In this document: piece by piece, positions 52,250-63,500 of the stretch | How positions within the stretch are numbered: the first letter of the stretch is position 1 | Layout: the number at the start of each line of letters is the position of its first letter | From: Coccinella septempunctata | Taxonomy: Eukaryota > Arthropoda > Insecta > Coleoptera > Coccinellidae | NCBI RefSeq assembly: GCF_907165205.1 | Contig: NC_058189.1 | Location: 29,414,270 to 29,478,269, forward strand | Reading direction: 5' to 3' | Length of the DNA: 64,000 bases | Made by a program: the position numbers and the translations under genes | Notes under the pieces: generated by a model | Told to the model about the DNA's origin: nothing | The model's input: the letters and a program-made list of their open reading frames with translations, nothing else | Databases searched by the model: none

Positions 52250-52488
52250 TGTTCGAAATTCGAACATTATTTCAAATTATCCATTCCGATATTCATTTCC
52301 GAAGGAAAATTACATAAGAATTCGAATTGATGAACAATCGAAGTGGATCACGGCACCTACCGAAATCTACTGACTGGAAGGAACACGATACAGCAACCGG
52401 GGACTTCGCGAATCCATTGTCACCAAATAAGGAAATGTTATTTTCATTGTAATGGTTCGATTTAGTATATAAGCATAGATTGTAATTA
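52250..52488 (+). repeat. 3' LTR of element A, left part
   Basis: 239 bp matching 27842-28080. Interrupted at a TA by the element 52489-57223. Confidence 0.9.
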
Positions 52489-52599
52489 CCCTAATAGCAC
52501 ACAACGTCCATGGGACGTACAATTCATATCTATTTAACGTCGGAAAGTCCATGGACTTGATTTGTATGTCCTTTGGACTTCCGTTTCCGGACAGTTTTA

Positions 52600-52873
52600 G
52601 GACGTCCACGATATATATCCATTGTTAGTCCGATTTATGTACAATGTCCGTATCGGATATCCATTGGATGACCGTGATGGACATAATACGGACTATATGA
52701 AATATATCCGTATCATATGGTTCCAAAATAGTCCCTGACCGAATTAATACAGGCAATGTCAAAAATATGTCCTTACTGGATATCCATTAGGTGTCCCTGA
52801 TGAACATAGTACGGACCATATAACTTATACATATATATTACATGGTCCGTATAACGTGCATCACGTACACCTA
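52600..52873 (+). repeat. Diverged copies of the 131-bp unit
   Basis: TGGTCCGTATAACGTGCATC and GGATATCCATTAGGTGTCC resemble the array unit at 53390 but with many changes. These are older edge copies. Confidence 0.65.
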
Positions 52874-53387
52874 CAGTCCCTGGCCATATTATTAGACGCA
52901 TTGATTCGATGCAAAATCTCAATATTGAATTATTAAATTGAATGTATATGTTACATATACTTCATCTGTAAATGGTTTTCACATATAATATATCATATTC
53001 AATAAAAAATATTGATTTATTGATGATTAAACATGAAATTCTAATATTTTGCTGAGCCACCCTGTGTAGCTATGAGAGCTTCATACTATCAATGCAGAAT
53101 TGTTCGGTTTGCAGCATTCGAGGATGATGATTTCACATGTGGATTATCGAAATAACGTCCGAACCTGTAGAATGCAAGTCGTCCACTGGAAAACATAGTA
53201 CTGATTCATACTTAAGTACTAATACAACAACATCAAAAATAAATGCCAAATAGAACAATTTAATGAGAGTCGTAGATAAAACTAACATTCTGTGGAAATG
53301 AAATTCAAATATTCTGCTTTTTCCTCGGGCAATACCAGTAAATATAAAAAAAATCCTCAGTGCGTCTAATAAACTGGCCAGGGACTG
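52874..53387. mobile_element. Deletion derivative of a Tc1/mariner element
   Basis: Ends CAGTCCCTGGCCA and TGGCCAGGGACTG with TTAGACGCA inside, flanked by TA. On the minus strand near 53080-53040 a TQGGSAKY-like block recalls the C-terminus of Tc1-type transposases. It splits the satellite array from its diverged left copies. Confidence 0.75.
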
Positions 53388-53389
53388 TA

Positions 53390-54520
53390 GTGGATATCCG
53401 GTAGGGACATCTTTTGAATGTCCTCACCGGACATTCACTAGGAGTCCGTAATGGACGTAATATGGACCAAATAACATGTATATATTACATAGTCCGTATA
53501 ACGTCCATGACGGACACCTAGTGGATATCCGGTAGGGACATCTTTTGAATGTCCATACCGGATATTCACTAGGAGTCCGTAATGGACGTAATATGGACCA
53601 AATTACATATACACATTACATGGTCCGTATAACGTCCATGACGGACACCTAGTGGATATCCGGTAGGGACATCTTTTGAATGTCCATACCGGATATTCAC
53701 TAGGAGTCCGTAATGGACGTAATATGGACCAAATTACATATACACATTACATGGTCCGTATAACGTCCATCACGGATACCTAGTGGATATCCGGTAGGGA
53801 CATCTTTTGAATGTCCTCACCGGACATTCACTAGGAGTCCGTAATGGACGTAATATGGACCAAATTACATATACACATTACATGGTCCGTATAACGTCCA
53901 TCACGGATACCTAGTGGATATCCGGTAGGGACATCTTTTGAATGTCCTCACCGGACATTCACTAGGAGTCCGTAATGGACGTAATATGGACCAAATAACA
54001 TGTATATATTACATGGTCCGTATAACGTCCATGACGGACACCTATTGGATATCCGGTAGGGACATCTTTTGAATGGCCATACTGGATATTCACTAGGAGT
54101 CCGTAAGGAACGTAATATGGACCAAATAACATGTATAAGTTATATGGTCCGTATAACGTCCATGACGGACACCTATTGGATATCCGGTAGGGACATCTTT
54201 TGAATGTCCTCACCAGATATTCACTAGGAATCCGTAATGGACGTAATATGGACCAAATAACATGTATATATTACATGGTCCGTATAACGTCCATGACGGA
54301 CACCTAGTGGATATCCGGTAGGGACATCTTTTGAATGTCCATACCGGATATTCACTAGGAGTCCGTAATGGACGTAATATGGACCAAATTACATATACAC
54401 ATTACATGGTCCGTATAACATCCATCACGGATACCTAGTGGATATCCGGTAGGGACATCTTTTGAATGTCCATACCGAATATTCACTAGGAGTCCGTAAT
54501 ATGGACCAAATAATACATAC
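53390..54520 (+). repeat. 131-bp tandem repeat array, about 8.6 copies
   Basis: The block (G/T)TGGATATCCGGTAGGGACA starts at 53390, 53521, 53652, 53783, 53914, 54045, 54176, 54307 and 54438, an exact 131-bp step each time with no indels. Each unit also holds ATTCACTAGGAGTCCGTAAT, GGACGTAATATGGACC and ATGGTCCGTATAAC. Apparent ORFs across it are repeat artefacts. Confidence 0.95.
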
Positions 54521-54794
54521 ATGTATATCAACGAACACCAAAATTTAATATTATTTTTCACTAAACTCAATTTTTTCGCTTAGTAGTATATGAATATCTT
54601 ATGAATATTATATTATGTATAACGTTATGATGAACGAAGACTAAATACTTGAGTAATCACTATCATAATATAATCTATGTTTGAGTTTTAAGACTTTAGT
54701 TTTTATTATATGGTATTTCTGTATTAATCGACTACTATTCCATAAATCAGTTAACAATATGATGAATATGTTCCTACAAGTAGGTATATCGTAT
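54521..54794. other. No gene recognised
   Basis: AT-rich stretch between array and SINE. Confidence 0.5.
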
Positions 54795-55115
54795 AGTCTC
54801 GGTAGCTAGGACGGTTGCAGCGAAGACTCAGTAATGCGATGTCCCCACGTACTCGCGAGTTCGAATCCGGGCCATGTGTAAAAACTTTCTAGTAAGTACG
54901 GATGGAAATGAGAATAACACAGAAAATACCATCTGCGTCTGAGTGTAAGACATTGGGTTCTAGGATATTAAAATTCTAATAGATAGGATAGCCAACGTCG
55001 TGGTAAATTTTTGTACCATTGAGATAGCTAATGACTGTTCTATTTTTGAACTTATTGTATTTTGACCTGCCATGTAATATATTTTGATGGTGAATAAATG
55101 ATGATGAATGATGGT
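54795..55115 (+). mobile_element. tRNA-derived SINE
   Basis: An A-box-like TAGCTAGGACGG near 54802 and a B box GAGTTCGAATCC near 54858 lie about 55 bp apart as in a tRNA promoter. A non-tRNA body follows, then AATAAATGATGATGAATGAT, a GAT-type 3' tail. RNA polymerase III transcription is expected from the boxes. Confidence 0.65.
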
Positions 55116-55160
55116 CCCAGTGGGATATCCATTGGACGTTTGCGATGGACGTCCGAATTC

Positions 55161-57078
55161 TATGAGGCGCCCTTTGGGCCAAAACTGTTTCAACGAATTA
55201 TTTATTTTTTTAGTCCAAATATACATATATCCTCACCTAGAATAGTAAATATCACCTACATTGACAAATATATCAACTAGAATAATTTATATATTTTAAG
55301 ACATACTTTTGACCCAAACGGCGTGAAATCCAAATATATTATAATTTGAACTATTTCATGTCGCCAGGAGATGGCGCAGCCTATGCGGGTTTCAAGAAAA
55401 TAGATCATTCGGCAACCCTGTGAAACGAGGTCAGTAGTACGGAAAGTGGCTTATAGATAGCACTAGCACCGGTACTGTTATCGTTATGCAGATAGCTAAT
55501 AGCTCTTCTACAAAGAGTAACAGTTGGGCTGCGCCTCAAACGGTGATAAAAGCACTTATTTAAAACGCCGAAAGCGTAGCGTACTAGAAACTGAAGGTTT
55601 CCATTTTTAGAAGGCTATTTTGGAATTTCGAAACGAGTACTTTACTATATCAATTTCCGTAAAGCAAACTATACTTTCAATAGCTCGAATACAAAACATA
55701 TTCAAGCGCGTAAATTCTAGACGCGTTGTTTATTTCGCACCCTCTCAAGCATAGACAAACTCAAGGCAAGAAGTTGTCTCTATTCCTGAGATTGTTTTGA
55801 GTGATTTTCAGCATCATTTTCAGATAATAATAATAATAATGTCTAATATTGTATCGATGGATGATTTTTTCAGGGAAGTGATTGATTGCTATCAATATTT
55901 GTCAAATCTCGCATCTATAGCGGAGAAATAGATATATTGAATTTGCAGCACCAAAAAATTGAAAATTATTGTCGAATTTTCAACATTTTTATCGGGACAG
56001 CTACAGATAATGTCCTGAAAGATATTTCGATCCCTATTCATCAGGAATTATGGAATCTCTACCAACACATAGAATCGAAATTAAATGAATCAGATCACAA
56101 TTTATATGTACGTTATGTGCAAAGAAATGGTTTTCTCCTAGGTACGATATAAATCAAGAAAAAATATGTTTTCGAGAGGTATAGGACTTTTATCGTATTT
56201 TTAGTGTATCTAGGAGAACACTATACCGTCATAGACAATAAATGTGCACTCCTGAAGCTTGAAAAACAATCAGTGATGAGGAAATTTATATTTTTCAGTT
56301 GTTTGACAGGGAAAAGGTCAAGTTTATAGAACAAAAACCACTTCTTAAAACAATGCCGACCTATTTTTCAAGATGCATCTTATTTCATTCAAGTTTGTTG
56401 TTGTCATCAGATGAATTTTAAACAACTAACTTGAATAAAATAAGATGAATCCTGAAAAATAATGATTACCCCGCCAAAATCATTGTTAACATCACAAAAA
56501 ACATGAATTTTGAATTTGTTTTGTATTTGAGCTTGCTTTACGGAAACTGAAATAGCAAAGTACTCGTTTCGAAATTCCAAAATAGTCTACTAAAAAGGGA
56601 AACCTCCCGTTTCCAGTACGCTACGCTTTCGGCGTTTTAAATAAGTGCTTTCATCACCGTTTGGGGTGCACCCCAACTGTTACTCTTTGTAGAACACAGA
56701 TTACTCTGTAATCTGTGTTGTAGAAGAGCTATCAGCTATCTGCATAACGATAACAGTAGAACAGTACCGCTGCTAGTGCTATCTATAAGCCACTTTCCTT
56801 ACTACTGACATCGTCTGACAGGGTTGCCGAATGATCTATTTTCTTGAACCTCGCATAGGCTGCGCCATCTCCTGGCGACATAAAATAGTTCAAATTATAA
56901 TATATTTGGATTTCACGCCGTTTGGGTCAATAGTATGTTTCAAAATATATAAATTATTTTAGTTGATATATTTGTCAATGTAGGTGATATCTACTATTCT
57001 GGGTGAGGATATATGTATATTTGGAATAAAAAAATAAATAATTCGTTGAAACACTTTTGACCCAAACGGCGCCTCATA
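55161..57078. mobile_element. Foldback-type element with ~550-bp inverted arms
   Basis: TATGAGGCGCCCTTTGGGCC at the left pairs with GGCGCCTCATA at the right. Arms run to about 55690 and from about 56530 with high similarity, including GCCAGGAGATGGCGCAGCCT and CGCCGAAAGCGTAGCGTAC. Both ends abut GAATTC. The ~840-bp centre has one frame of 88 codons (55886-56152) without a known motif. Confidence 0.82.
55886..56152 (+). CDS. Unidentified 88-codon ORF in foldback element
   Basis: Starts MLSIFVKSRIYSGEIDIL, contains FNIFIGTATDNVLKD and a polar helix-rich end HIESKLNESDHNLY. I do not recognise it. Its position between long inverted repeats suggests a transposon-borne remnant. Confidence 0.25.
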   Translation: MLSIFVKSRIYSGEIDILNLQHQKIENYCRIFNIFIGTATDNVLKDISIPIHQELWNLYQHIESKLNESDHNLYVRYVQRNGFLLGTI

Positions 57079-57225
57079 GAATTCGGTCAAAGTTGTGACA
57101 TTTGTATGTCCCTCGGATGTCCATAGAACGTCCATTGTACCAGAAATGGACGTCCATGGATATCCGTAATGTCCGAAGAGGACGTTCTATGGATGTCCAT
57201 AGGACTACTTTGTGCTATTAGGGTA

Positions 57226-57355
57226 ATAAATCATCATTCACTTATCGTTTGATCAATTTACCTTACCGGCAACTGTGGAGTTAAGACTTCCCTTGAACGT
57301 TCTGAGTCTGGTCGTTCAGTTGCCTCAAGTGTTGTTTCAAACAATAAAAGCAACA
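57226..57355 (+). repeat. 3' LTR of element A, right part
   Basis: 130 bp matching 28081-28210, ending AAAGCAACA, followed by the target duplication AGGTT. Confidence 0.9.
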
Positions 57356-57360
57356 AGGTT

Positions 57361-57820
57361 AAAAGAAAAACTTTTTTCCTTCACTATTTTTTTCGAATCG
57401 GCTCGGTTTGAAAAATACAGGTTGTTAAAAGAACATAAAATTTTTAATACATATTTAGTTCGCCCACAAACAGATTTATCGAATGAAATTAATTTCGGAA
57501 CATAATTTTTCATTCATTTAATGAATCTCTTTCGAACCCAAGATATCACCCACGTCTTCCAGTTTTCTCACCATGACTATTACAAATAATACGAAAAATT
57601 CAAAGAACCCAACTCTTTGAACTGAGTTAGACACTTCCTAATGATTATTTGAACGTTTTGTGAAATATTTTGTATTCTTAACATTTTTTCGTATAATACG
57701 CCATTTTCGAGTAATTTGATGTTAAAAAGTATACTGTGAAATTCGAAAAATTGCGTACTTCGACCGAATGCAACTCTTTCTGAAAGATCAAAAAATTCAG
57801 CTAGTTATTCTGAAGGTAAT
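57361..57820. other. Presumed dynein intron, no gene recognised
   Basis: AT-rich. No exon or repeat identified. Confidence 0.5.
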
Positions 57821-58266
57821 AGCGGCTACACACTGCCCAACTCGGTCGGGTTGGATCATAGACATATTAAACACACGGACACGGCGTAGAGAGAGCTGAT
57901 GAAACTCACTGGAAGGGCGCGTCCATGTGTTTTATAGGTCTATGGGTTGGATGTGAAATCGGTCCGTGTGTAGCTATGACCGCCGACAGAGGATTTGTCG
58001 GATCTTGTCGTACGGCCTAACCATCCAACCGCACGAACGACCGACCAAGTTGGATCGTGTGGAGAGCTGTCAAGTGGAAACGAGCTCATTCTGTATTCAG
58101 ATGTCGACTGCAAAAATTGCCGTCACAATTGATACGAGCGATGTATACTCCAGCGATCGTGAAATTCAACTGACCAAGTTGGACGGCGGTTGTGCCGTCT
58201 GTACGCAACGCCCAATGTGGTCGTCCCGGCAGGTGGCCTGGCCGAGTTGGGCAGTGTGTAGCCGCT
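57821..58266. mobile_element. 446-bp MITE with a nested hairpin
   Basis: AGCGGCTACACACTGCCCAA and its complement TTGGGCAGTGTGTAGCCGCT form perfect 20-bp ends. A second inverted pair CATAGACATATTAAACACAC and GTGTTTTATAGGTCTATGG (57857-57945) sits inside the left arm as a separate small insertion. Confidence 0.85.
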
Positions 58267-58455
58267 TTTATTCTGTTTGTCCAGAGGTGGCACAGCTCAT
58301 TATAAAAACTTAAAATGAATATATTTTTAATCAGGGCCGAAATCGGAAAAAATGGTTTATGAAAAAAATGTTTCATTTCTAGATGATTCAAACGAGTCAG
58401 GTAGGTATTTGAAAATTTTCATACTATAGAAAAAAATTTCTGATATACTTATATA
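58267..58455. other. Spacer, no gene recognised
   Basis: AT-rich. Confidence 0.4.
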
Positions 58456-59658
58456 CGGGGTGTTTCATGAGTCGTTGGCCATAGCCTAATGATGAATGCA
58501 GGTCATCCAGGTCTTTCAGAAAACTTGCTTGTTTTGTATCCTAAGGCTATTAGTTTCGGAGATACGGGGTGATTAATGAATATTGACCTAAATTTGCGAT
58601 AGCCATCTCTGGACGGCAAGGTCCGATTTTGATCAAACTTTATGGGTTTGTTCACTTCAGAATGCTCTTTCAAACGGCGCATGAAATATCAATATTTTCA
58701 GGGCAGTACTCAGAATACCGTGATTTTTCAATCAAGCCCCAAAATCTATATTTTTTACATCCCTTACAGAAATTTCATTATTGCCATGAAAAACTACATA
58801 ATTTATTCTAAGAAATCCAATTTTCTCTTTGCATGGCACACGTGTCACAAGGGAATAGGAGCCGAACGAATTAATATTTTATGTCATTTTTTCCAAATGC
58901 GGTCCTGTTTTTATTCCTTCGGTGATAGTACTTATTGTCCTTTGCCGTGATTCTGAATTGTTTCAAATACTGTTCAATTCTTCTTCATCTTAAACCCCCA
59001 GCACATACTGAGTGTTCGTAAAAAAGTGTTAAAAAGTATGCAAGGTAGAGCTGTGAATTTTTTTGAAATTACATATTGAATTTACATACAAATGATGTGA
59101 ACCATCTTGGAAAATATAATCCGTAAGTATATTTGCTTCATAAAACACATAAAATTTATTCTTCAACAATGAAAATGTATTATCATAAGAGATGTTCAGA
59201 ATGGAGTTCTTCCTTCTCGACACATTTCCTAACTCTTGAAATGATTATTTATTGCCCTTCTTATCATATCGGGATTTTGTTTAGTTCTGCAAAGGCTTCT
59301 TCTATCCTCTGCCGCAAATGCTCCAGTGAACTTAGAAGTGTCTGTCACTTTCTCACGCACACTCAGTAGGAACTGAGGGTTTAAAATGAAAAAAAGTTGA
59401 ACAGAAATTTAACAATTTTTAATTCTCGACCAGAGACAATGAATAATATCACCAAAGGAATAATAACAGGACCTCATTTCGAATAAATGACATAACACAT
59501 GAATTCGTTCGGTTCCTTAATTGTTGTTTTATGAAAGGAAAGAAAAAGGTTTTTCGGAAGAATAAAATTTAATAGTTATGTGTGTTATGAAGTGAATACA
59601 CTTGCCGATTACATTTTTTAAACATTTTATAAAATTTGAAGGATTTCCAAACACCGTG
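58456..59658. mobile_element. TA-flanked element with short terminal repeats
   Basis: CGGGGTGTTT and AAACACCGTG ends with TA on both sides. 1.2 kb, no recognisable transposase. Probably a non-autonomous Tc1/mariner-type element; the evidence is the ends only. Confidence 0.5.
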
Positions 59659-60036
59659 TATTGATCGACATCGTTAGTTCTTGCCCTGTGCGGTAAATCT
59701 TCGGCAGCGATTTAAGGTATAGTCATACCTTGAATCTAGTTCAGTCGAACTAGTTTCATGCCTGTTTTAATATACCATAAGATACTACTCATCATTCTGA
59801 ATTGAATTGTGTGTCTAACTCATTTTCGGACAAAAATTGAAATTGATGGTTTTTTCCCTGTACCCTTCATTTTGTGTCATTGTTTGTTTTTCTTGTCAAA
59901 TGTGAACACAAAAGTTGATATTTATTACGTCTATGTTGATCAGAAAACCTTCATGACCATTATTGAGTCGATGGGCGTTGCCGGATTGTGAAAATGACGT
60001 AGAATATTCATAAAAGAGCACTTCTGAAATAAAACA
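59659..60036. other. No gene recognised
   Basis: Includes a short palindrome AAGGTATAGTCATACCTT near 59716. Confidence 0.4.
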
Positions 60037-60266
60037 GCGGAAGTCATAGTGTTCAATAAACCATTCAAAGAGAAGAAGTTCCCACAAAACTATAGACAGA
60101 TAAGTCTACTGTCGGCGTTAGGAAAAATAGTAGAAAGAATTATAGTCACGAGGCTAAATGAGGAAACCGAAAATCTGAAACTAATACCACCAGAACAGTT
60201 CGGACTCATAAGAGAGCATTCAACAGAGCAACAGTTGTTAAGGCTCACAGAATACATTATAGAGGC
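60037..60266 (+). pseudogene. Jockey ORF2 fragment (RT), truncated at both ends
   Basis: AEVIVFNKPFKEKKFPQNYR, QISLLSALGKIVERIIVTRL and EQFGLIREHSTEQQLLRLTE match residues about 492-570 of the Jockey ORF2 at 17606 closely. It stops where a BEL LTR begins. Confidence 0.85.
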
Positions 60267-60494
60267 TGCTATTTGCGGATGACTTCAATCTCTTTCTCCG
60301 AGTGACTTGTATAAAGGACTATACAATTTTCAAGTAATAAAGACTATTTCAATTTTATAAGCAGAACGTTTATTCTTCGAAGCTCTACAATTTTTACTGC
60401 TCTAGACAAAATATCTTGTCATCTATCTTTTTTTTTATTATATCTATAGCAACTGAACTCTTGATACTTTGATCTCGCATTAGAAAACGGAACA
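60267..60494 (-). repeat. 3' LTR of minus-strand BEL/Pao element C (tentative)
   Basis: After a purine-rich AAGGTGGGAGAA the minus strand starts TGTTCCGTTTTCTAATG and ends CCGCAAATAGCA against the Jockey fragment. AATAAACG near 60372 fits a polyadenylation signal. The 5' LTR is outside the window. Confidence 0.6.
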
Positions 60495-60573
60495 TTCTCC
60501 CACCTTGCTATTTTATAAACTTTCATGAAATAGCAACATTCGTTTGAACAATTAAAAACTGCAAATGACAAAG

Positions 60574-63500
60574 TTAACCCGAACATTTTTTGACTGTTTG
60601 ACAACCTTTTCGAGTTCTGAATATTCGACTCAAAATGTTATCTGCTCTTTCTGATACCTGAATTTCATGCTCTTTATCTTTGATATTGGATATTTCTGTT
60701 TCTTCCTCATACGAGTGTAATTCTAATGGAAAAATTCTTTGAACTGACCGAAGAATTTCTCCTGCACTTGTACGTAAACGTACCAATCTTACCGAACCAT
60801 CTCTACCAGGAAATAATTTCGTAACACAAGCTAATGGCCAATCTCCTCTTTTGGAATTATCATTTCCAACCAATACAACCTCTCCAACTTTCAACTGTCT
60901 CACGGTTTGTGTTTTGAAACGATGTTTCAATTGACCAAGATACTCAATTCGAAACCTTTTCCTCAGTTGTTCACCTAACTTTTGCCTGTATTTTGCACGT
61001 CTGGTCAATTTGCTACACTCGACAACATCGCAATCGTTAACACCAATTTCCTTTATATCTTGAATGAACATAGCTAGAGTCAAAGGACATAAATCGTCAA
61101 CAGAATCAGACAAAAAAGTTATAGGTCTACTATTAATTACTGCTTCACAATCACACAATACTGTAAACATTTCTTCGAAGTTCAAAGAAGCCTTTCCTAG
61201 AGTTCTACGTAATAAATTTTTCAATATACGAATCAACCTTTCCCAAAATCCACCTCACCCCTTGGTGAGGTGGATGCTCCTTAGCAGCTGGAGGATTAAA
61301 CTTCCATATGATCCTCTCCAAAGAACAAAATTTTGTCACAATGGACCAATCCAAACTCTTGAACATATTATAAGCTCCTACAAAATTAGTCCCATTGTCA
61401 GAATAAATAATTTTTGGACGACCCCTTCTAGCAATAAAACGACGAAGAGATTGTATGAATATTTCGGTCGAAAGAGATGTTAACAATTCCAGGTGAATTG
61501 CTCGATATACGGCACAGGTGAAAACAGCAATCCAAGCTTTCCGGCCGTCTCTCAAATGGACAGGTCCAGTTAGATCAATTCCGATCACCTCAAAAACCGA
61601 AACATCCCTAACACGATCTTCAGGTAGTGCACTAGGTAGTGTTTCCAATCTTTTACTCATAAACCTTTTACATATCACACATTTGGAAATAACCGATCTC
61701 ACCGTTTTACGTCCACCAATAATCCAATATTTTTCTCTCAGCCGACACAACAATCCTTGAACACCTACGTGGCAAGCTCTTTCATGTTCTTCACGTATCA
61801 ATCTCACTACTAAGGGATGCTTGGGAAGAACAATTGGATACCGAAAGTCAAAACTATCTTCAAGATTTACCAACTCAGTTCTTATTCTCAAAACACCCGA
61901 TTCATCCTTAAAAGGAAACAAACTCTTAATAGAATCATTCAAAGTACTAAATGAATCATGCTGAATCAATCTAAAAATAACCAATTCTGCATCATTAATC
62001 TCTTCAACTGATAAAAATCCATGTTTATCGTTAGGGTACTTACATACAATTATGAAGGAATCGTCTAATCCACCCCAACATGTATACTGTTTTGTGGAAT
62101 ACTGAAAAATATTTATAATACCAGTCATCAGTATTGCTATTAACAATGCAAGAAATGGTAAACTTTTTCTTCTCTCGTGCTACTAACTCCTCGTCATAGC
62201 AGAAACTATCTGTTGGCCAATAACTTGCTGAATATCTCAACCATTCAGGTCCCTCCCATCATGCAGAATCTAACAATTTTTTAGCTGTGCATCCTCTGGA
62301 AGGTGAGTCAGCAGGATTCATAGTCTCTGGAACAAATCTCCATTGTTCCTTTGAAGAAACTTTCAAAATTTCATCGACTCTGTTTCGAACGAATATAGCC
62401 CACTGTTGGTCTTGTCTAATCCAACCCAATACTGTAGAAGAATCTGTCCAAAAATAATATTCAGCATCATGGAAAACATTCGATTCATATAAATTTCTAA
62501 CTAGACGCGATCCAATCGTAGCCGCAATGAGTTCTAAACGCGGTATAGACATCTTTTTCAAAGGAGCAACTTTGGACTTAGCTTGAAGCAACTGAACAAC
62601 AACGCCCGATTCCGTCTGAATTCGCAAGAAGGAAACAGCAGCATAAGAAGATTGAGATGCATGACAAAATGTATGAATTTCTAGTTTCAACCATCTGCTA
62701 TTCTTGTAAGCTGAAAAGTATCGAGGGATTCTTATTGAAGACAAATATGATATTCCTTCGAACCACTTCAGAAATTCACTCTTGATTGATCCATCCAACT
62801 CATCATCCCAACCAATTTTCTCTTTCCATGTGAGCTGTAACAACAATTTGGGGTAAACAGTTACGGGACAAGTAAAACCAATGGGGTCAAATACTCTATG
62901 CGCTATCGATAAAATAGTTCTTTTAGTTATTTTTTCAAACTTCAGATTGCCCCAGTTACTAGAATTTATGGCTAATGTATCTTCCTCTCTGTCCCATAGT
63001 AAACCAAGTACATTAGTAGTACTGTCGATTCTATCAGATGGGTAAAAAGAACTATTATGCTCCCACCCTCGCAAATCAAATTTAGCTTTACTCATTATAT
63101 CTTTAGCTTTCGTAATGAAATTCAAAAGTTCCTCCTCACTATCTACACTGGTTACACAGTTATCAACGTAGAAACTATTCATGAGTTTTTCCATAACATA
63201 ACATGAAAAGGAACACTTGTCTCTCAAAGAATTTTCCAATTCTTTCTGTAAATGGTATTGAATTACAGCACCTAAAAGAAATGGGCTACTTATTACTCCA
63301 AACACTACTCGACGATGCCTGAACACACATAAGTTACCATCAGGTTCCTTCCACAAAAATCTTAAATAATCCCGATCAGACTCACTCAAACCTATCTGAA
63401 GAAATAATAATAATAATAATAATAACATTTATTTGTTTCCGTGTGTGTACAGAAAAAAAAAACTTTTAATATAAACGATAAATGTTCACACCATCCCGGA

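Larger units (their letters stand above)
52489..57223. mobile_element. TA-flanked element with GTCC-rich ends and internal satellite
   Basis: Ends CCCTAATAGCACA and TGTGCTATTAGGG are flanked by TA (52487-52488, 57224-57225). The target is exactly reconstructed by the undisturbed LTR at 28075-28085. Subterminal regions are packed with GTCCATGGAC-like palindromes on both sides. The interior holds a 131-bp tandem array, a Tc1-like remnant, a SINE and a long foldback element. No transposase of its own is visible, so its superfamily is unknown. Confidence 0.88.
27842..57355 (+). mobile_element. Env-bearing BEL/Pao element A, expanded to 29.5 kb by nested insertions
   Basis: Identical 5-bp flanks AGGTT (27837-27841 and 57356-57360) bracket two LTRs of exactly equal net length (369 bp; the 3' copy is split by a TA-flanked element). 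Between them, in order and orientation, lie BEL Gag, pol fragments, integrase and env. LTRs differ at about 13 of 369 positions, so this is among the oldest insertions here. Everything else in the interval arrived later or replaced deleted parts. Confidence 0.88.

Noticed and set aside
53390..54520. CRISPR-like array
   Set aside because: No unique spacers; the entire 131-bp unit repeats, and the context is animal transposon DNA.
53962..54570. ORFs with repeated RYTDHVIY-like blocks
   Set aside because: They are the 131-bp tandem unit read through; period and sequence explain them fully.
57966..58391. ORFs on both strands across 57966-58391
   Set aside because: Located within the 446-bp MITE with perfect 20-bp inverted ends; no motif.
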